64,000 nt of DNA, from positions 149,383,830-149,447,829 of the forward strand of contig OY740765.1 in assembly GCA_963513935.1 (NCBI GenBank), given 5' to 3'. This document shows, piece after piece, positions 37,211 through 48,268 of the stretch; the stretch's first letter is position 1, and the number at the start of each line of letters is the position of its first letter. The notes under the pieces are model-generated. The model did not search any database. It saw nothing but the letters and a program-made list of their open reading frames with translations, and was not told the origin of the DNA. The position numbers were made by a program, and so were the translations under genes. The stretch is from Aphrophora alni (taxonomy: Eukaryota; Arthropoda; Insecta; Hemiptera; Aphrophoridae).

Positions 37211-39425
37211 CTATTGAAAAATATTTTTGCATTGATTTTAGTTTGACTATTTATATGAGTTTAAGAAAGTTAGTGCAATATTTTTCGTAGATTTTTAGTT
37301 TTAATACGTATGGGTATGTGAGAAAGTTTGTGAAATATTTGTGCATTGATTTTAGTTTGACAATGTATAAGAGTTTGAGAAAGTTAGTGCTATAATTTTC
37401 GTAGATTTTTGATTTAATATATATGGGTATGTGAGAAAGTTTGTGCAATATTTTTGCATTGATTTTAGTTTGACTATGTAAGATGAGTTTGAGAAAGTTA
37501 GTGCAATATTAGATTTTTAGTTTTAATATATGTGTATGTGAGAAAGTTTGTGCGATATTTTTACATTGATTTTAGTTTAACTATGTATGTGATTTGAGAA
37601 AGTTAGTGCAATAATTTTTCGTACACTTTTGTTTTAATATATATGGGTATGTGAGAAAGTTTGTGCAATATTTTTGCATTGATTTTAGTTTGACTATGTA
37701 TTTGAGTTTGAGAAAGTTAGTGCTATATTTTTTGTAGATTTTTAGTTTTAATATGTATGGGTATGTGAGAAAGTTTGTGCTATATTTTTTGCATTGATTT
37801 TAGTTTGACTATGCATATGAGTTTGAGAAAGTTAGTGCTATATTTTTAGTTTTGATATATATGGGTATGTGAGAAAGTTTGTGCAATATTTTTGCATTGA
37901 TTTTAGTTTAACTATGTATGTGAATTTTGAGAAAGTTAGTGAAATATTTTTTGTAGATTTTTGTTTTAATATTTATGGGTATGTGAGAAAGTTTGTGCAA
38001 CATTTTTGCATTGATTTTAGTTTGACTATGTATATGAGTTTGAGAAAGTTAGTGCTATATTTTTCGTAGATTTTTAGTTTTAATATGTATGGGTATGTGA
38101 GAAAGTTTGTGCTATATTTTTTCATTTATACTAATTTAACTATGTATGCGAATTTTGAGAAAGTTAATGCAATATTTTTCGTAGATTTTTGTTTTATTAT
38201 ATATAGGTATGTGAGAAAGTTTGTGCAATATTTTTGCATTGATTTTAGTTTGACTATGTATATGAGTTTGAGAAAGTTGGTTCTATATTTTTCGTAGATT
38301 TTTAGTTTTAATATGTATGGGTATTTGAGAAAGTTTGAGCTATATTTTTTGCATTGATTTTAGTTTGACTATGCATATGAGTTTGAGAAAGTTAGTGCTA
38401 TATTTTTAGTTTTGATATGTATGGGTATGTGAGAAAGTTTGTGCAATATTTTTGCATTGATTTTAGTTTAACTATGTATGTGAATTTTGAGAAAGTTAGT
38501 GAAATATTTTTCGTAGATTTTTGTTTTAATATTTATGGGTATGTGAGAAATTTTGTGCAACCTTTTTGCATTGATTTTAGTTTGACTATGTATATGAGTT
38601 TGAGAAAGTTGGTGCTATATTTTTCGTAGATTTTTAGTTTTAATATGTATGGGTATGTGAGAAAGTTTGTGCTATATTTTTTCATTTATACTAGTTTAAC
38701 TATGTATGCGAATTTTGAGAAAGTTAGTGCAATATTTTTCGAACATTTTTGTTTTAATATATATGGGTATGTGAGAAAGTTTGTGCAATATTTTGCATTG
38801 ATTTTAGTTTGACTATGTAAGATGAGTTTGAGAAAGTTAATGGAATATTAGATTTTTAGTTTTAATATATATGGGTATGTGAGAAAGTTTGTGCGATATT
38901 TTTACATTGATTTTAGTTTAACTATGTATGTGATTTGAGAAAGATAGTGCAATAATTTTTCGCAGATTTTTAGTTTTAATACGTATGGATATGTGAGAAA
39001 GTTTGTGCAATATTTTTGCATTGATTTTAGTTTGACTATGTATGCGAATTTTGAGAAAGTTAGTGCAATATTTTTCGTAGATATTTGTTTTAATATATAT
39101 GGGTATGTGAAAAAGTTTGTGCAACATTTTTGCATTGATTTTAGTTTGACTATGTAAGATGAGTTTGAGAAAGTTAGTGCAATATTAGATTTTTAGTTTT
39201 AATATATATGGGTATGTGAGAAAGTTTGTGCGATATTTTTGCATTGATTTTAGTTTGCCTATGTATATGAGTTTGAGAAAGTTAGTGCAATATTTTTTGT
39301 AGATTTTTAGTTTTAATACGTATGGGTATGTGAGAAAGTTAGTGCAATATTTTTCGTAGATTTTTGTTTTAATATATATGGGTATGTGAGAAAGTGTGTG
39401 CAATATTTTTCGTAGATATATGAGT
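37211..39425. repeat. Satellite array of 114-bp units (two 57-bp halves)
   Basis: About 19 copies. One half contains GGGTATGTGAGAAAGTTTGT then GCATTGATTTTAGTTTGACT; the other contains GAGTTTGAGAAAGTTAGTGC then TTTTCGTAGATTTTTAG. Successive GTGAGAAAG starts at 37983, 38097, 38211, 38325, 38429 and 38543 give a period of 114 with one 104-bp unit. Because 114 and 57 are multiples of three, repeated open frames appear on both strands (for example 38417-38629); I regard these as by-products, not genes. Confidence 0.9.
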
Positions 39426-39448
39426 TTATATATATGCTGTGCGCGCGT

Positions 39449-39510
39449 ATCCGTTTTCTATATATATTAAAGTTGCATTACGGTACAGTACGGTGCGTGA
39501 CGCGATTTTT
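39449..39510. repeat. Right boundary repeat of the satellite block
   Basis: ATCCGTTTTCTATATATATT then AAAGTTGCATTACGG, a small CGGTACAGTA insertion, then CGGTGCGTGACGCGATTT. It is a direct repeat of 37161-37210. Confidence 0.7.
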
Positions 39511-39649
39511 ACTGAAAAGTCCATCCCAAAAAAGTACCCAACGCGCCAATAGAAGTTTTCACTTCAAAAATTCGCACTCGCTTGGATACTAGTGTAGGCT
39601 TAACATCTTAAGTGAAATATATTTCTGAGAACTTTAAATATAAGTATAA

Positions 39650-39920
39650 ATATACAAGGCGTGTTTAAATAACGAGACTGATACGATGTTATTTATATGA
39701 ATCACAATTCTTAATCCTTATTGCCTTCAATATAGTCCCCATTTACACTTGCAGACTGATAGTACAGTCTCGTTTTCCACCGGTCAAAGACTTAGAGCAG
39801 ATTAGTTTCTGTCAGCTGTTTCATCACATCTGTCATTATCGATTGATTCAAAACAGACCCCAACTGAATGAAACTCGTCCAGTGCAGTTTTCAAAGAGGG
39901 CTACATAAAATGTATTTACA
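39650..39920 (-). mobile_element. mariner 3'-end fragment
   Basis: On the - strand RWKTRLYYQSASVNGDYIEG then NKD and a stop (about 39723-39785) is the conserved end of a mariner transposase (compare RWDKCI...GDYFEGD). The outer end, read on the + strand, is AAGGCGTGTTTAAATAACGA, like mariner termini. The rest of the element is missing. Confidence 0.65.
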
Positions 39921-40299
39921 TTATTTTATGTTAACTCTCCTCACCATAATTATTTCACTACAAGCACCAACAAAATTTTGCTGGCAAAGACTATAATTCA
40001 GCTCCCTCTTTTGTAGTCAAACTAATTTTAAACTAGAATCCCTCTTTCATATATGACCAGGTGCTCTGAGAAATATCAACCAAAACCTCCCAAACTCTAA
40101 ACCCGAATATAATACAATATCTGAGCTTCTAAATAAACCTAGGTTAGCAGATTTTTCCCTCAATGATTTTCAATAAACCACTAACTGGGACATGTTGGAG
40201 GTCTGCAGGCCATTCAACTTCAAACAGCTTTAACCTGCTACCACTTAGATCTATATAATCCTAAATAGTCCTCATAAAAGATCCCCAGTAAGGATGTGT

Positions 40300-40930
40300 A
40301 TCCTTCATAAGTTTTTTGTTATATTGTTGTTGTTGTTTAAGGTGAAAAACCTCTTGGTCATCATCACATTAAAAAGTTAAGAAAGAATATAAAAGAGAGA
40401 CCTCATCCTAGCCCTCAAATACAATAATAGCTTTAGAGGCAGAAGAGAACAAGAGTTGGTCAAGAGAGACCTAATAGAAAAGATGAAAAAAGTTACCTAA
40501 CCCAAGAGAATATGAAGAAAGATGAATATCCAGCTAGGATGTCTTGAGCTTGCCACACCTGTACTCACTATAAGTCAGCCCCTGAGAGTCTGTAAGTGCT
40601 TTCTAAGATCATAGTGTCCTGTTACAAAACCCATGACCCTTCTCAACTACCCTCTCCTCAAACCCAATACAATTCTACTGTGTTTACCAGATAGGACCTA
40701 CATCATAAATATTTTGTTATGAATTTTCGCTTAAACCTCTATTTCGTCTGCTGTTTTAAGATAAATCAACCTCTTTGATGACCATTCAAACTGCCAGATT
40801 GAATCTCTAATGTTGGTTCAGATCCAACAGACTTTGTTGCAGATTCTTCCTTAGCCAGCATGTGAGATTCCTCGGTATCCTCAATGTTCTTGTGTTCCGG
40901 AACCCAGAGCAGGGTTAGTTGGTACATTTT
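40300..40930 (-). mobile_element. LINE fragment with RNase H domain relic
   Basis: The - strand reads QLTLLWVPEHKNIEDTEESH then MLAKEESATKS and GSEP (about 40800-40925). This is the WVPGH-x-x-I-x-GNE-x-ADxLA block of RNase H in jockey/I-type non-LTR elements. Further on, GLTYSEYRCGKLKTS resembles the Cys motif after RNase H. The end carries repeated AAC (about 40324-40340, - strand), fitting a LINE tail. Frames are broken. Confidence 0.65.
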
Positions 40931-41394
40931 GATAACATGTTAAGGTTTTCAAGGCTTTTCAAAAGTAATTTGAAGTTTGCAATAGAACTTATGAGTACAA
41001 TAACCTGACTGTAAGTAAATAATGTGAATGTGGGTTTTATTATAGACCCGCTTCAGAATTTTTTGAACACTAAAACATACTAACACTAAAACATGTTTAA
41101 CACAATGTAAATGTTCAATAAAAGCATAATAAATTGTAAATTTAATGTGTAATAATGAAAAGTGAAACATAATAATATAAAATCAATGCATATAATATAT
41201 TTCAATGATACACGATGAGCTACTTCAAATCAATCTCAAATTGATGTTCAAGATTGTTTAGTGTTCGGTGACAGTAGTATATACTGTCGGTTTTTTCGGT
41301 TATTTCTTTATATTGTTGTCAGTTGAACACTGTTATAATACTTCAGTGTATTTTTTAGAAGAAAGGAATTGTTTTAAATAATTATTTCAAGTGA
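40931..41394. other. Intergenic, nothing recognised
   Basis: AT-rich; the small open frames here show no domain. Confidence 0.4.
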
Positions 41395-41480
41395 AAAATA
41401 TACTACCTAGACTAGGAATCGAACCCAAAACCTCTGGCTTTACGTTCCAGTGCTCTAACAAATGCACTATCTTTGGTTGC
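41395..41480 (-). repeat. tRNA-derived SINE head or tRNA pseudogene
   Basis: On the - strand GGTTCGATTCC (41415-41425) is a perfect B box and TAGTGCATTTG (41459-41469) fits the A box, with normal spacing. An anticodon-arm-like CTGGAACGTAAAGCCAG lies between (GTA would be the anticodon). Acceptor pairing is poor and a second, degraded copy lies at 41670-41742, so a SINE or pseudogene is more likely than a working tRNA. Confidence 0.6.
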
Positions 41481-41669
41481 TAACTAGTACAGGACATATT
41501 CTTACTTGACTTTGTTTACTGCAATTTGTGAGTTATTAGGTCAACTACCTCGTTAAAATGACATTGAAATTAATCTTTTACTCAACTTGTAGCTCTACGT
41601 ATGTATTTAATTATTTTAATTATCGATTCAAACACTTATACATTTTTACCAAACTAGTATTATTAATTA

Positions 41670-41742
41670 AATAATTATTTAACATGAAAAATATACAACC
41701 TATACTGAAAATCAAACTCAGGACTTTTGGCTTTATTAAACC
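41670..41742 (-). repeat. Second, degraded copy of the tRNA-derived repeat
   Basis: GAAAAATATA, then CAACCTATACTGAAAATCAA, then ACTCAGGACTTTTGGCTTTA matches 41390-41442 with several changes; the B box is damaged and the A-box half is missing. Confidence 0.55.
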
Positions 41743-42239
41743 CTTGAAATAATGATTTAATTCATAAAGATGTAAAAGCTTGGTAAAAATGTATAAATGT
41801 AAGAATCGTTTTAGTCAAAGCTTAACTAAATTAAATGCATTTTAAAATTAATGTGTATGAAAGAAGTCGGTACTTTTCAGAAATAACTTGATAAATCCTG
41901 ACAAAACTGTTGCTATAGGTTATAGCTTGAAACAACATCAGTTAACACCCACAATTATGTTGGATGATAATGATATTAAAAGAGGTGAAAAGTACCATAT
42001 TTTTAGGTCTGATTTTTGACATTAGATTTTCCATACAGATGCTGTATGTATAAAATTTGTTCTGGAATTTATCTTCATAAAAACCTTAAATCTTAGTACA
42101 GTAAACAAACACTTCTTATGTCGTACTATGGACTTGTCTGCCTACATTTGAAATATGAAGTAATCAGGTCATGAAACACAAAGAGTTTTACATTTAAAAA
42201 AAGCAGTTAGGAAAATAGCTGGTTTAAAAATAATCAATA

Positions 42240-42850
42240 TATATATATATATATATAACCAACTGACTTGAACTTGCGTTATACAATTTACGTCCTATTT
42301 TGTAACTTACGCAACTTAGACACTACTAATTGTGAAGTCGATTTCAATACTTTAATATTCCCATTTTCTAATAAACTAATGCATTTCTGACTTTAAAAGT
42401 GTCTTATGAAATTAAAAATGATCTAATTGTTTTAAAATAAGGTAGTCATAAAAAATACACTAACGTAGTCATATATATTAAAATTCGCTTTCATTAATTA
42501 CAATTTAAAGCTGTATTCTCTTGTTTTCTATATGTTATTTAACAGTTAAGAAATGCATTTTGGGACTTGAAATGTTTATTACACCATATAATATGATCTG
42601 ATCCTTTCATTAGAAGGTAAATACTTTGTTTTCATGATTTTTTATAGAAAAATCGAAGGACGATCTAGAACCAATATTTACCGGTTTTTTTTTTTTTTTA
42701 TTCTGTGCTAGTTCTGTTTTAAAACTTTAATTGTTTACTTGATGGTGGCGCCTTATTTTCTGGATTTTATTTATTTTTTTTTTTTTTTGTCTACCGGTAC
42801 TACATACAGTACCTTACTTCTTAAGAATAAATAATGTGTTTCTTGCAGAA
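42240..42850. repeat. Copy of the 46.2-48.3 kb dispersed repeat family
   Basis: Blocks such as TGATCTAATTGTTTTAAAAT (42419), ATGATCTGATCCTTTCATTA (42593), TTTTTTATAGAAAAATCGAA (42638) and CCTTATTTTCTGGATTTTAT (42751) have counterparts at 46180-48300 in one or the other orientation. A short (TA)n lies at 42238-42256. Confidence 0.6.
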
Positions 42851-42972
42851 ATCACTTTTTATTCACTAAAAAATGACAATCTAAAAACTATCAAGTTCGA
42901 CATATTTATAATTATGTTAGACATAATGATAAATGTTCACATATATGTCTCATAAAGATATTTCAGTCTATA

Positions 42973-45242
42973 CGGGGTGTTCATTTTAAAACTTCAAACT
43001 CGTATTAAAAGACTTATAGCCCAAGTATCAAAATTCAGTAAACGGGAGTGTATAGTACTAATTGGGGGGAATAAAGAGAAAAATATTTTCAAAATGGGGT
43101 GCTCACCCCAATGCCCCCTTACCCAAAGTCAAAATTTTGAAATGGCAACATATACCTAGTGACAACTCAAATTGAAGCTCATAAAAAATGCTGTATTTTG
43201 GTGTAAAAAAAAAAGAAGAAATCGGCCAAGACGTTTGGTATCAGCAGCCAATAATGTAATTTCTTACACAACAATTACTAACTACTACTTACTGTTAATA
43301 ACACAACACCGTTACTTATTAAATGCAATGATTTTGCCAAAAAGCAAAAAAAAACTTTTTTTGTTTAACATAACATAATTGCCAATTTTGTTATAAGAAT
43401 TTGTAAGTAATATGGACAAGTAAGTATCTTATCATTCTTTTATCTTATGTACAGTATTTGTGGAAACTGGTTTGGTAAGTAGCTATCTCTGGACATATTT
43501 TTAGTTTTAACACATCAAAGGTCACCAATAATTGGGAATGCAGTTTCATTTGCTCAGTGACAATGGTGAGTTTTGTACGTCTTGCTTCACAAGGAAAATG
43601 GTTTACAGCCTTCAAGAAAGAGTTGAGATTATTTTTATCTATGGATCAGATAATAAGTGTGAGAATAGAACAGCTAACGCATTCAACACACTACATCCTG
43701 GAACTCCTGGAAGGAATGTGTCACCTAGGTACCGGTACATCATAGATTAGGTACAAAATTTAGTGAAAGTGGTTCAGTTAATAACAAGAAAAGATCTTGT
43801 AACAGAGTTGTAGATGAATTATCTCAAATAAAAGTGATTCATAATGTTGTTGAAAACCCTAATAAATCCATTCGTCAACTTGCTGTTGAAACGGGATTAT
43901 CTGTTGGCTTCATTCACAAAGCGTTGAAAATTAACAAATTTCATCCTTACAAAGTCTAAGTTTGTCATGAACTTAATGAAGATTATTATGACCTTCGGAT
44001 TGCATTCTGTGAACAAATTAGTACACTCATTATTGGTAATGAAAATGTGGGGGAAAACATTTCCTTCAGTGATGAATGTACATTAATTTAATAAATTTTA
44101 TCCTTACAAAGTCCAAATTTGTCATGAACTTAATGAAAATGATTATGACCGTCGGATTTAATTCTGTGAACAAATGAGTACAATCATTATTGGTAATGAA
44201 AATGTAGTGAAAAACATTTGTTTCAGTGATGAATGTAAATTTTATGTTAACGGTTTTGTTAATAAACACAATTGCCGATATTGGTCAGACCAAAATCCAC
44301 ATGTATTCGTTGAAGGATCATCCCAATGGCTTGAAAAAATTAATGTTTGGGCAGGAATACTTGGTGTCACTATTGTTGGACCTGTATTTATTGAAGTAAA
44401 CTTAAATGGAAAATTGTACTTAGATTTGCTAGAAAACACTATTCACCCTCTTATTGTGGAAACATTTAAAACCAGATAAATGAAGTAGGCCAGTTAAATT
44501 TAGATGCAGATATGCTTTATTTTCAACAAGATAGAGCTCCTGCACATTATGCTCCTCCTGTACGACAATGGCTGGATGCACACTACCCAGAGCACTGGAT
44601 CAGTAGAAGAGGATCAATTGGGTGGATGGCAAGATCTCCAGACCTACGCCTTTAGATTTTTTTTTTTTTTTTTTTTTTGTGGCATCACTTAAAATCAGTA
44701 AATTTTAAAACAACTCCCACTGTCCCACTGGTGTTCAAGACTTGAAAAACAGGATCACTGCTGAGTGCAGGGGCTTAACCAGAGAAACTTTTAGAAAGGT
44801 TAGGCAAGAATTTGAAAATAGGTTATTTTATTGCATGAACAACAGTGGCCACCAATTTGAACATTTGATTTGAAGTTTACAAAGGATTTACAACAGTATT
44901 CAGTGAATAATTTTGTTGTTATTAGCAGTAAGTAGTAGTTAGTAATTGTTGTGTAAGAAATTACATTATTGGCTGCTGATACCAAATGGCTTGGCCGATT
45001 TCAATTTTTTTTCACCAAAATACAGATTTTTTTATGACCTTCAATTTGAGGTGTCACAAGGTATACGTTGACATTTCAAAATTTTGATTTTTGGTAAGGG
45101 GGCATGGGGGTGAGCACCCCATTTTGAAAATATTTTTCTTTTTATTCCCCCAAATAGTGCTATACACTCCCATTTACTGAATTTTGATACTTGGGCTATA
45201 AGTCTTTTAATATGAGTTTGAAGTTTTCAAATGAACACTCTC
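42973..45242 (+). mobile_element. Tc1/mariner-superfamily transposon with about 330-bp inverted repeats
   Basis: A complete but mutated 2.27-kb element with TA on both sides (42971-42972 and 45243-45244). Left end CGGGGTGTTCATTTTAAAAC; right end inverts to GAGAGTGTTCATTTGAAAAC. Inverted repeats span about 42973-43303 and 44913-45242. They are highly similar, including CAACAATTACTAACTACTAC and the GGTGCTCACCCC block. It lies within an older repeat copy. Confidence 0.9.
43598..44873 (+). pseudogene. Tc1/mariner-type transposase, broken
   Basis: The start is ATG at 43598 ([20 protein letters not shown]), with an N-terminal DNA-binding region continuing through frame changes to [20 protein letters not shown] (about 43860-43930). 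The catalytic core follows at 44174-44479: CFSDECKFYVNGFVNKHNCR (first Asp) and INVWAGILGVTIVGPVFIE. The second Asp is in LYFQQDRAP (about 44515-44540). The third lies in RSPDL (about 44630), where a T-run (44659-44678) has destroyed the frame. The end reads FRKVRQEFENRLFYCMNNSG. A 157-bp tandem duplication at about 43935-44245 further breaks the frame. Confidence 0.85.
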
Positions 45243-45244
45243 TA

Positions 45245-45335
45245 TATCCGTGATTATAGATCACTTGATGTGCTTTGACTCCCCCATATTAATAATCTAT
45301 ATTAACTTCAATAAACTTACGAAAGGTTTGGCCAG

Positions 45336-45383
<48 letters not shown>

Positions 45384-46180
45384 CAGAAAATATGCTACCT
45401 AGCCTAAACTTATCGAGATATATTAATATATCCAAAAGTTAACAAATTATTAACTTCAATCATTTTAACCTGCACAAACTTGTTGTGATATGAAATAGCG
45501 ATTTAGCGTAGTCATTGTATAATGCGCATGAGTCAAACCATATGTTGTTAGTTGTTCTAATTACTATTGTCTTGCTATTCTGTGTAGTGTGTAACCTTTA
45601 AATTCATTGATTTGACAGCTTTTAGATTGTCATTTTTCAGTGAAAAATAGTGATCTGCGCAAGGAAAAAATTATTTATTCTCATCAGTTAATTTAATTTT
45701 GGTACAAACATTCATTTAACGGATTAAAATTGGGTAACTATGCAAGAAAGTTTTGCAAATTTCATCAATTTGTCTTCAAAACAGCGTTTTTTTCCCCCCA
45801 TGAATTCGATACTCCTTTTCAACACAAGTGGTTTTTATCTCTCACAATTCATTATATACTTAACAATCTTAGAAATTGACTAATTTTTAACATATTCAAT
45901 CTTATAGCCATATTGAAATCATATATGGGGCACATGTGAACTTCATTCACTTATACAGGCTGAAAATTACTATGCTTCTATGATTTAAGATTCATGATGA
46001 CTAGGCTAGTTCTCTGAAACCCAGACCTAGTAAAAGAACTATAGGTATAAGTAAGGTAAATATAAATATAATAATAAGGTATTATATATTATATATATAA
46101 TTACCTTCCTTGACCTATAGTTCTTTAAGTAGTTGGGGTTAGGTATCATTGATACTAAATGATATCTAGTTTGACAGTTC
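45245..46180. other. Repeat-rich spacer
   Basis: (TA)n at about 45340-45380. A hairpin at 46021-46140 has CCTAGTAAAAGAACTATAGG facing GACCTATAGTTCTTTAAGTA. No gene seen. Confidence 0.5.
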
Positions 46181-46254
46181 TTAATAGTTTGATAGTTTTT
46201 AAGGTAATTGTTTACTTAAAGGTGGCACCTTATTTTCTGGATATTTTTTATCGT

Positions 46255-46863
46255 CTACTACCTACCTTATTTTGAAAAAAATAGATCACATTATTAGATG
46301 TCGCAAGACACTTATAATGAAGTAACAAAATACATTAGTTTAGTAGAAAATAAGAAATATAAAAGTACGAAATCCAGGTGTGGTTAGTTTTTTATGAATG
46401 GAAATTCAGCTCTGGCGATTAATGGCTAGTTAATAGTTACGACTACGTTATTCCAGTTAGTGAATTTTTAATCGCTCGATGTATGTCAGTATTGTCGGTC
46501 AATGTCATTGTAGATCCCATAGCAATTTACTATTGAAATTGAATGAAATCGTAATGTACATACCTCTTTTTGAAACAATTGGATCATCTTTTAGCTGGGA
46601 AGACCTTTTTCAAGTATCAAAATCCAATATTTCTGTCGAAAATAAGCAATTTCCAAGTTTCTATTCGACGTTCCGAATACACAATGATCTTATACATCTA
46701 GGTTTCATAAGTTAAGCATAGGTAATGGAATAGTATGTCTCTAGATGCATCCACATTAACTGTCTTCTAACAGGAAATATTACTATTGTGTATACTTTCA
46801 GAATCAAGCATGTGAACTAGGTCTCAGCAGGTCTATATATATATATATATATAAACCTGTATA

Positions 46864-46924
<61 letters not shown>

Positions 46925-48268
46925 GTAAATGTCCAGTTGAGATCCCGGGGCGATTTAATATTTAAATTTAATGAAATCGTGTTTTATATACCTCATTATT
47001 AAACAATTGGATCATCCTTTATCTGAGAGGATCCTTTTCAAGTACCCTATCAAAACCATTATTTCTGCCTAGAATAAGCAATTTAAAAGTACGAAATTCT
47101 AGGCTTATGAGGTTAAAGCATCTGTCTACTTTAATTAACTCCTACGGCAACGACGGTGAATATATTGAGTGTCTCATCGCTCGATGTTTCCGTTCATCCG
47201 TGCAAATAGGTCTAGTTAGATAATTACACACACATATATATAGGCCTATATACATATATTTATATGGTTACCTAACCAGACTTAGTAAAGGAACTACAGG
47301 TCTGGGAAGGTCAATATATACCTTACCAGACCTTAGTTCCTTTACTAGGTCTGGCTAGGTCATAGATAATTATCGGTTGTACCTTGTCCTCAGATTTTTC
47401 TATAAAAAATTATGAAAATGTAAAGTATTTACCTTGTAATCTAAGGATCAGATCATAATATTTGACGGAAGAAATGTTTAAAGTCCCTAAATGCATTTTT
47501 TCACTGTGAAATAATCTATAGAAAACAAGGGAATACACCTTGTTGTTGGGTTAAGGTTTAATAAGGAAAACCTACATTAATATGTATGACTACATTAATC
47601 AAGTTAGTGTATGTGTTATTGCTGGAAATTATCGGTTACATATTGACCTGCCTAGACCTAGTTTACATGATTCTGAAATCATACAGCATTGTAATATTTA
47701 CCTGTTAGAATAGAGTTAATGCGCATACATCTAAAGACACGCTATTCTATTAGCTATGCATAACTTATGAAACCTAGATGCATGAGCTCGATGTGAATTC
47801 TGAACATCGAATGCAAACTTGTAAATTGCTTATTTTTAACAGAAATATTGGATTTTGATAAAGGGTCTTCCCAGCTAAAGGATGATCCAATTGTTTAATA
47901 ATGAAGTATGTAAAACACAATTTCATTAAATCGCAACGGGATCTCAACTCCATATTTACCTATATAGTCACTTGCCCAAACCTATTTGTCATGATTCTTC
48001 AATCATACAACATCAGAATATTTAGCTGTAACTGTAATATGGATGCGATATTATATATATAGTCACCTAGCCAGACATAATAAAACAAGTGATCATACAT
48101 TCACTAACTTGACTAACGTAGTCATAAATATTATGTAGGCATTCGTAACCTAATCTGGATTTCCTACTTTTATATTTCTTATTTTCTACTAAACTAATGT
48201 ATTTTGATACTTCAAAAATGTCTTACGGCACCTAATATGATCTAATTGTTTCTAAATAAGGTAGGTCG
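46255..48268. mobile_element. 2-kb foldback repeat with about 600-bp arms
   Basis: Arm 1 (about 46255-46835) is inverted as arm 2 (about 47640-48268). Matching blocks: TAGTTTAGTAGAAAATAAGA, AACAATTGGATCATC, AGCTGGGAAGACC, AATCCAATATTTCTG and ATCTAGGTTTCATAAGTTA. A third partial copy in arm-1 orientation lies at about 46925-47100, and a second hairpin (AGTAAAGGAACTACAGGTCT) at 47277-47352. (TA)n tracts at 46833-46852 and 46869-46921 lie between. No protein is recognisable; the 78-residue frame at 46479-46715 is part of an arm. Confidence 0.7.

Noticed and set aside
37251..39403. Repeated open frames on both strands
   Set aside because: They follow from the 114-bp satellite period being a multiple of three; composition is that of the repeat, with no independent coding sign.
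37211..39425. CRISPR-like array
   Set aside because: The units are contiguous with no unique spacers, and the DNA is eukaryotic.
43172..43378. Short open frame near the left of the Tc1/mariner element
   Set aside because: It is inside the terminal inverted repeat and mirrored at 44800-44985.
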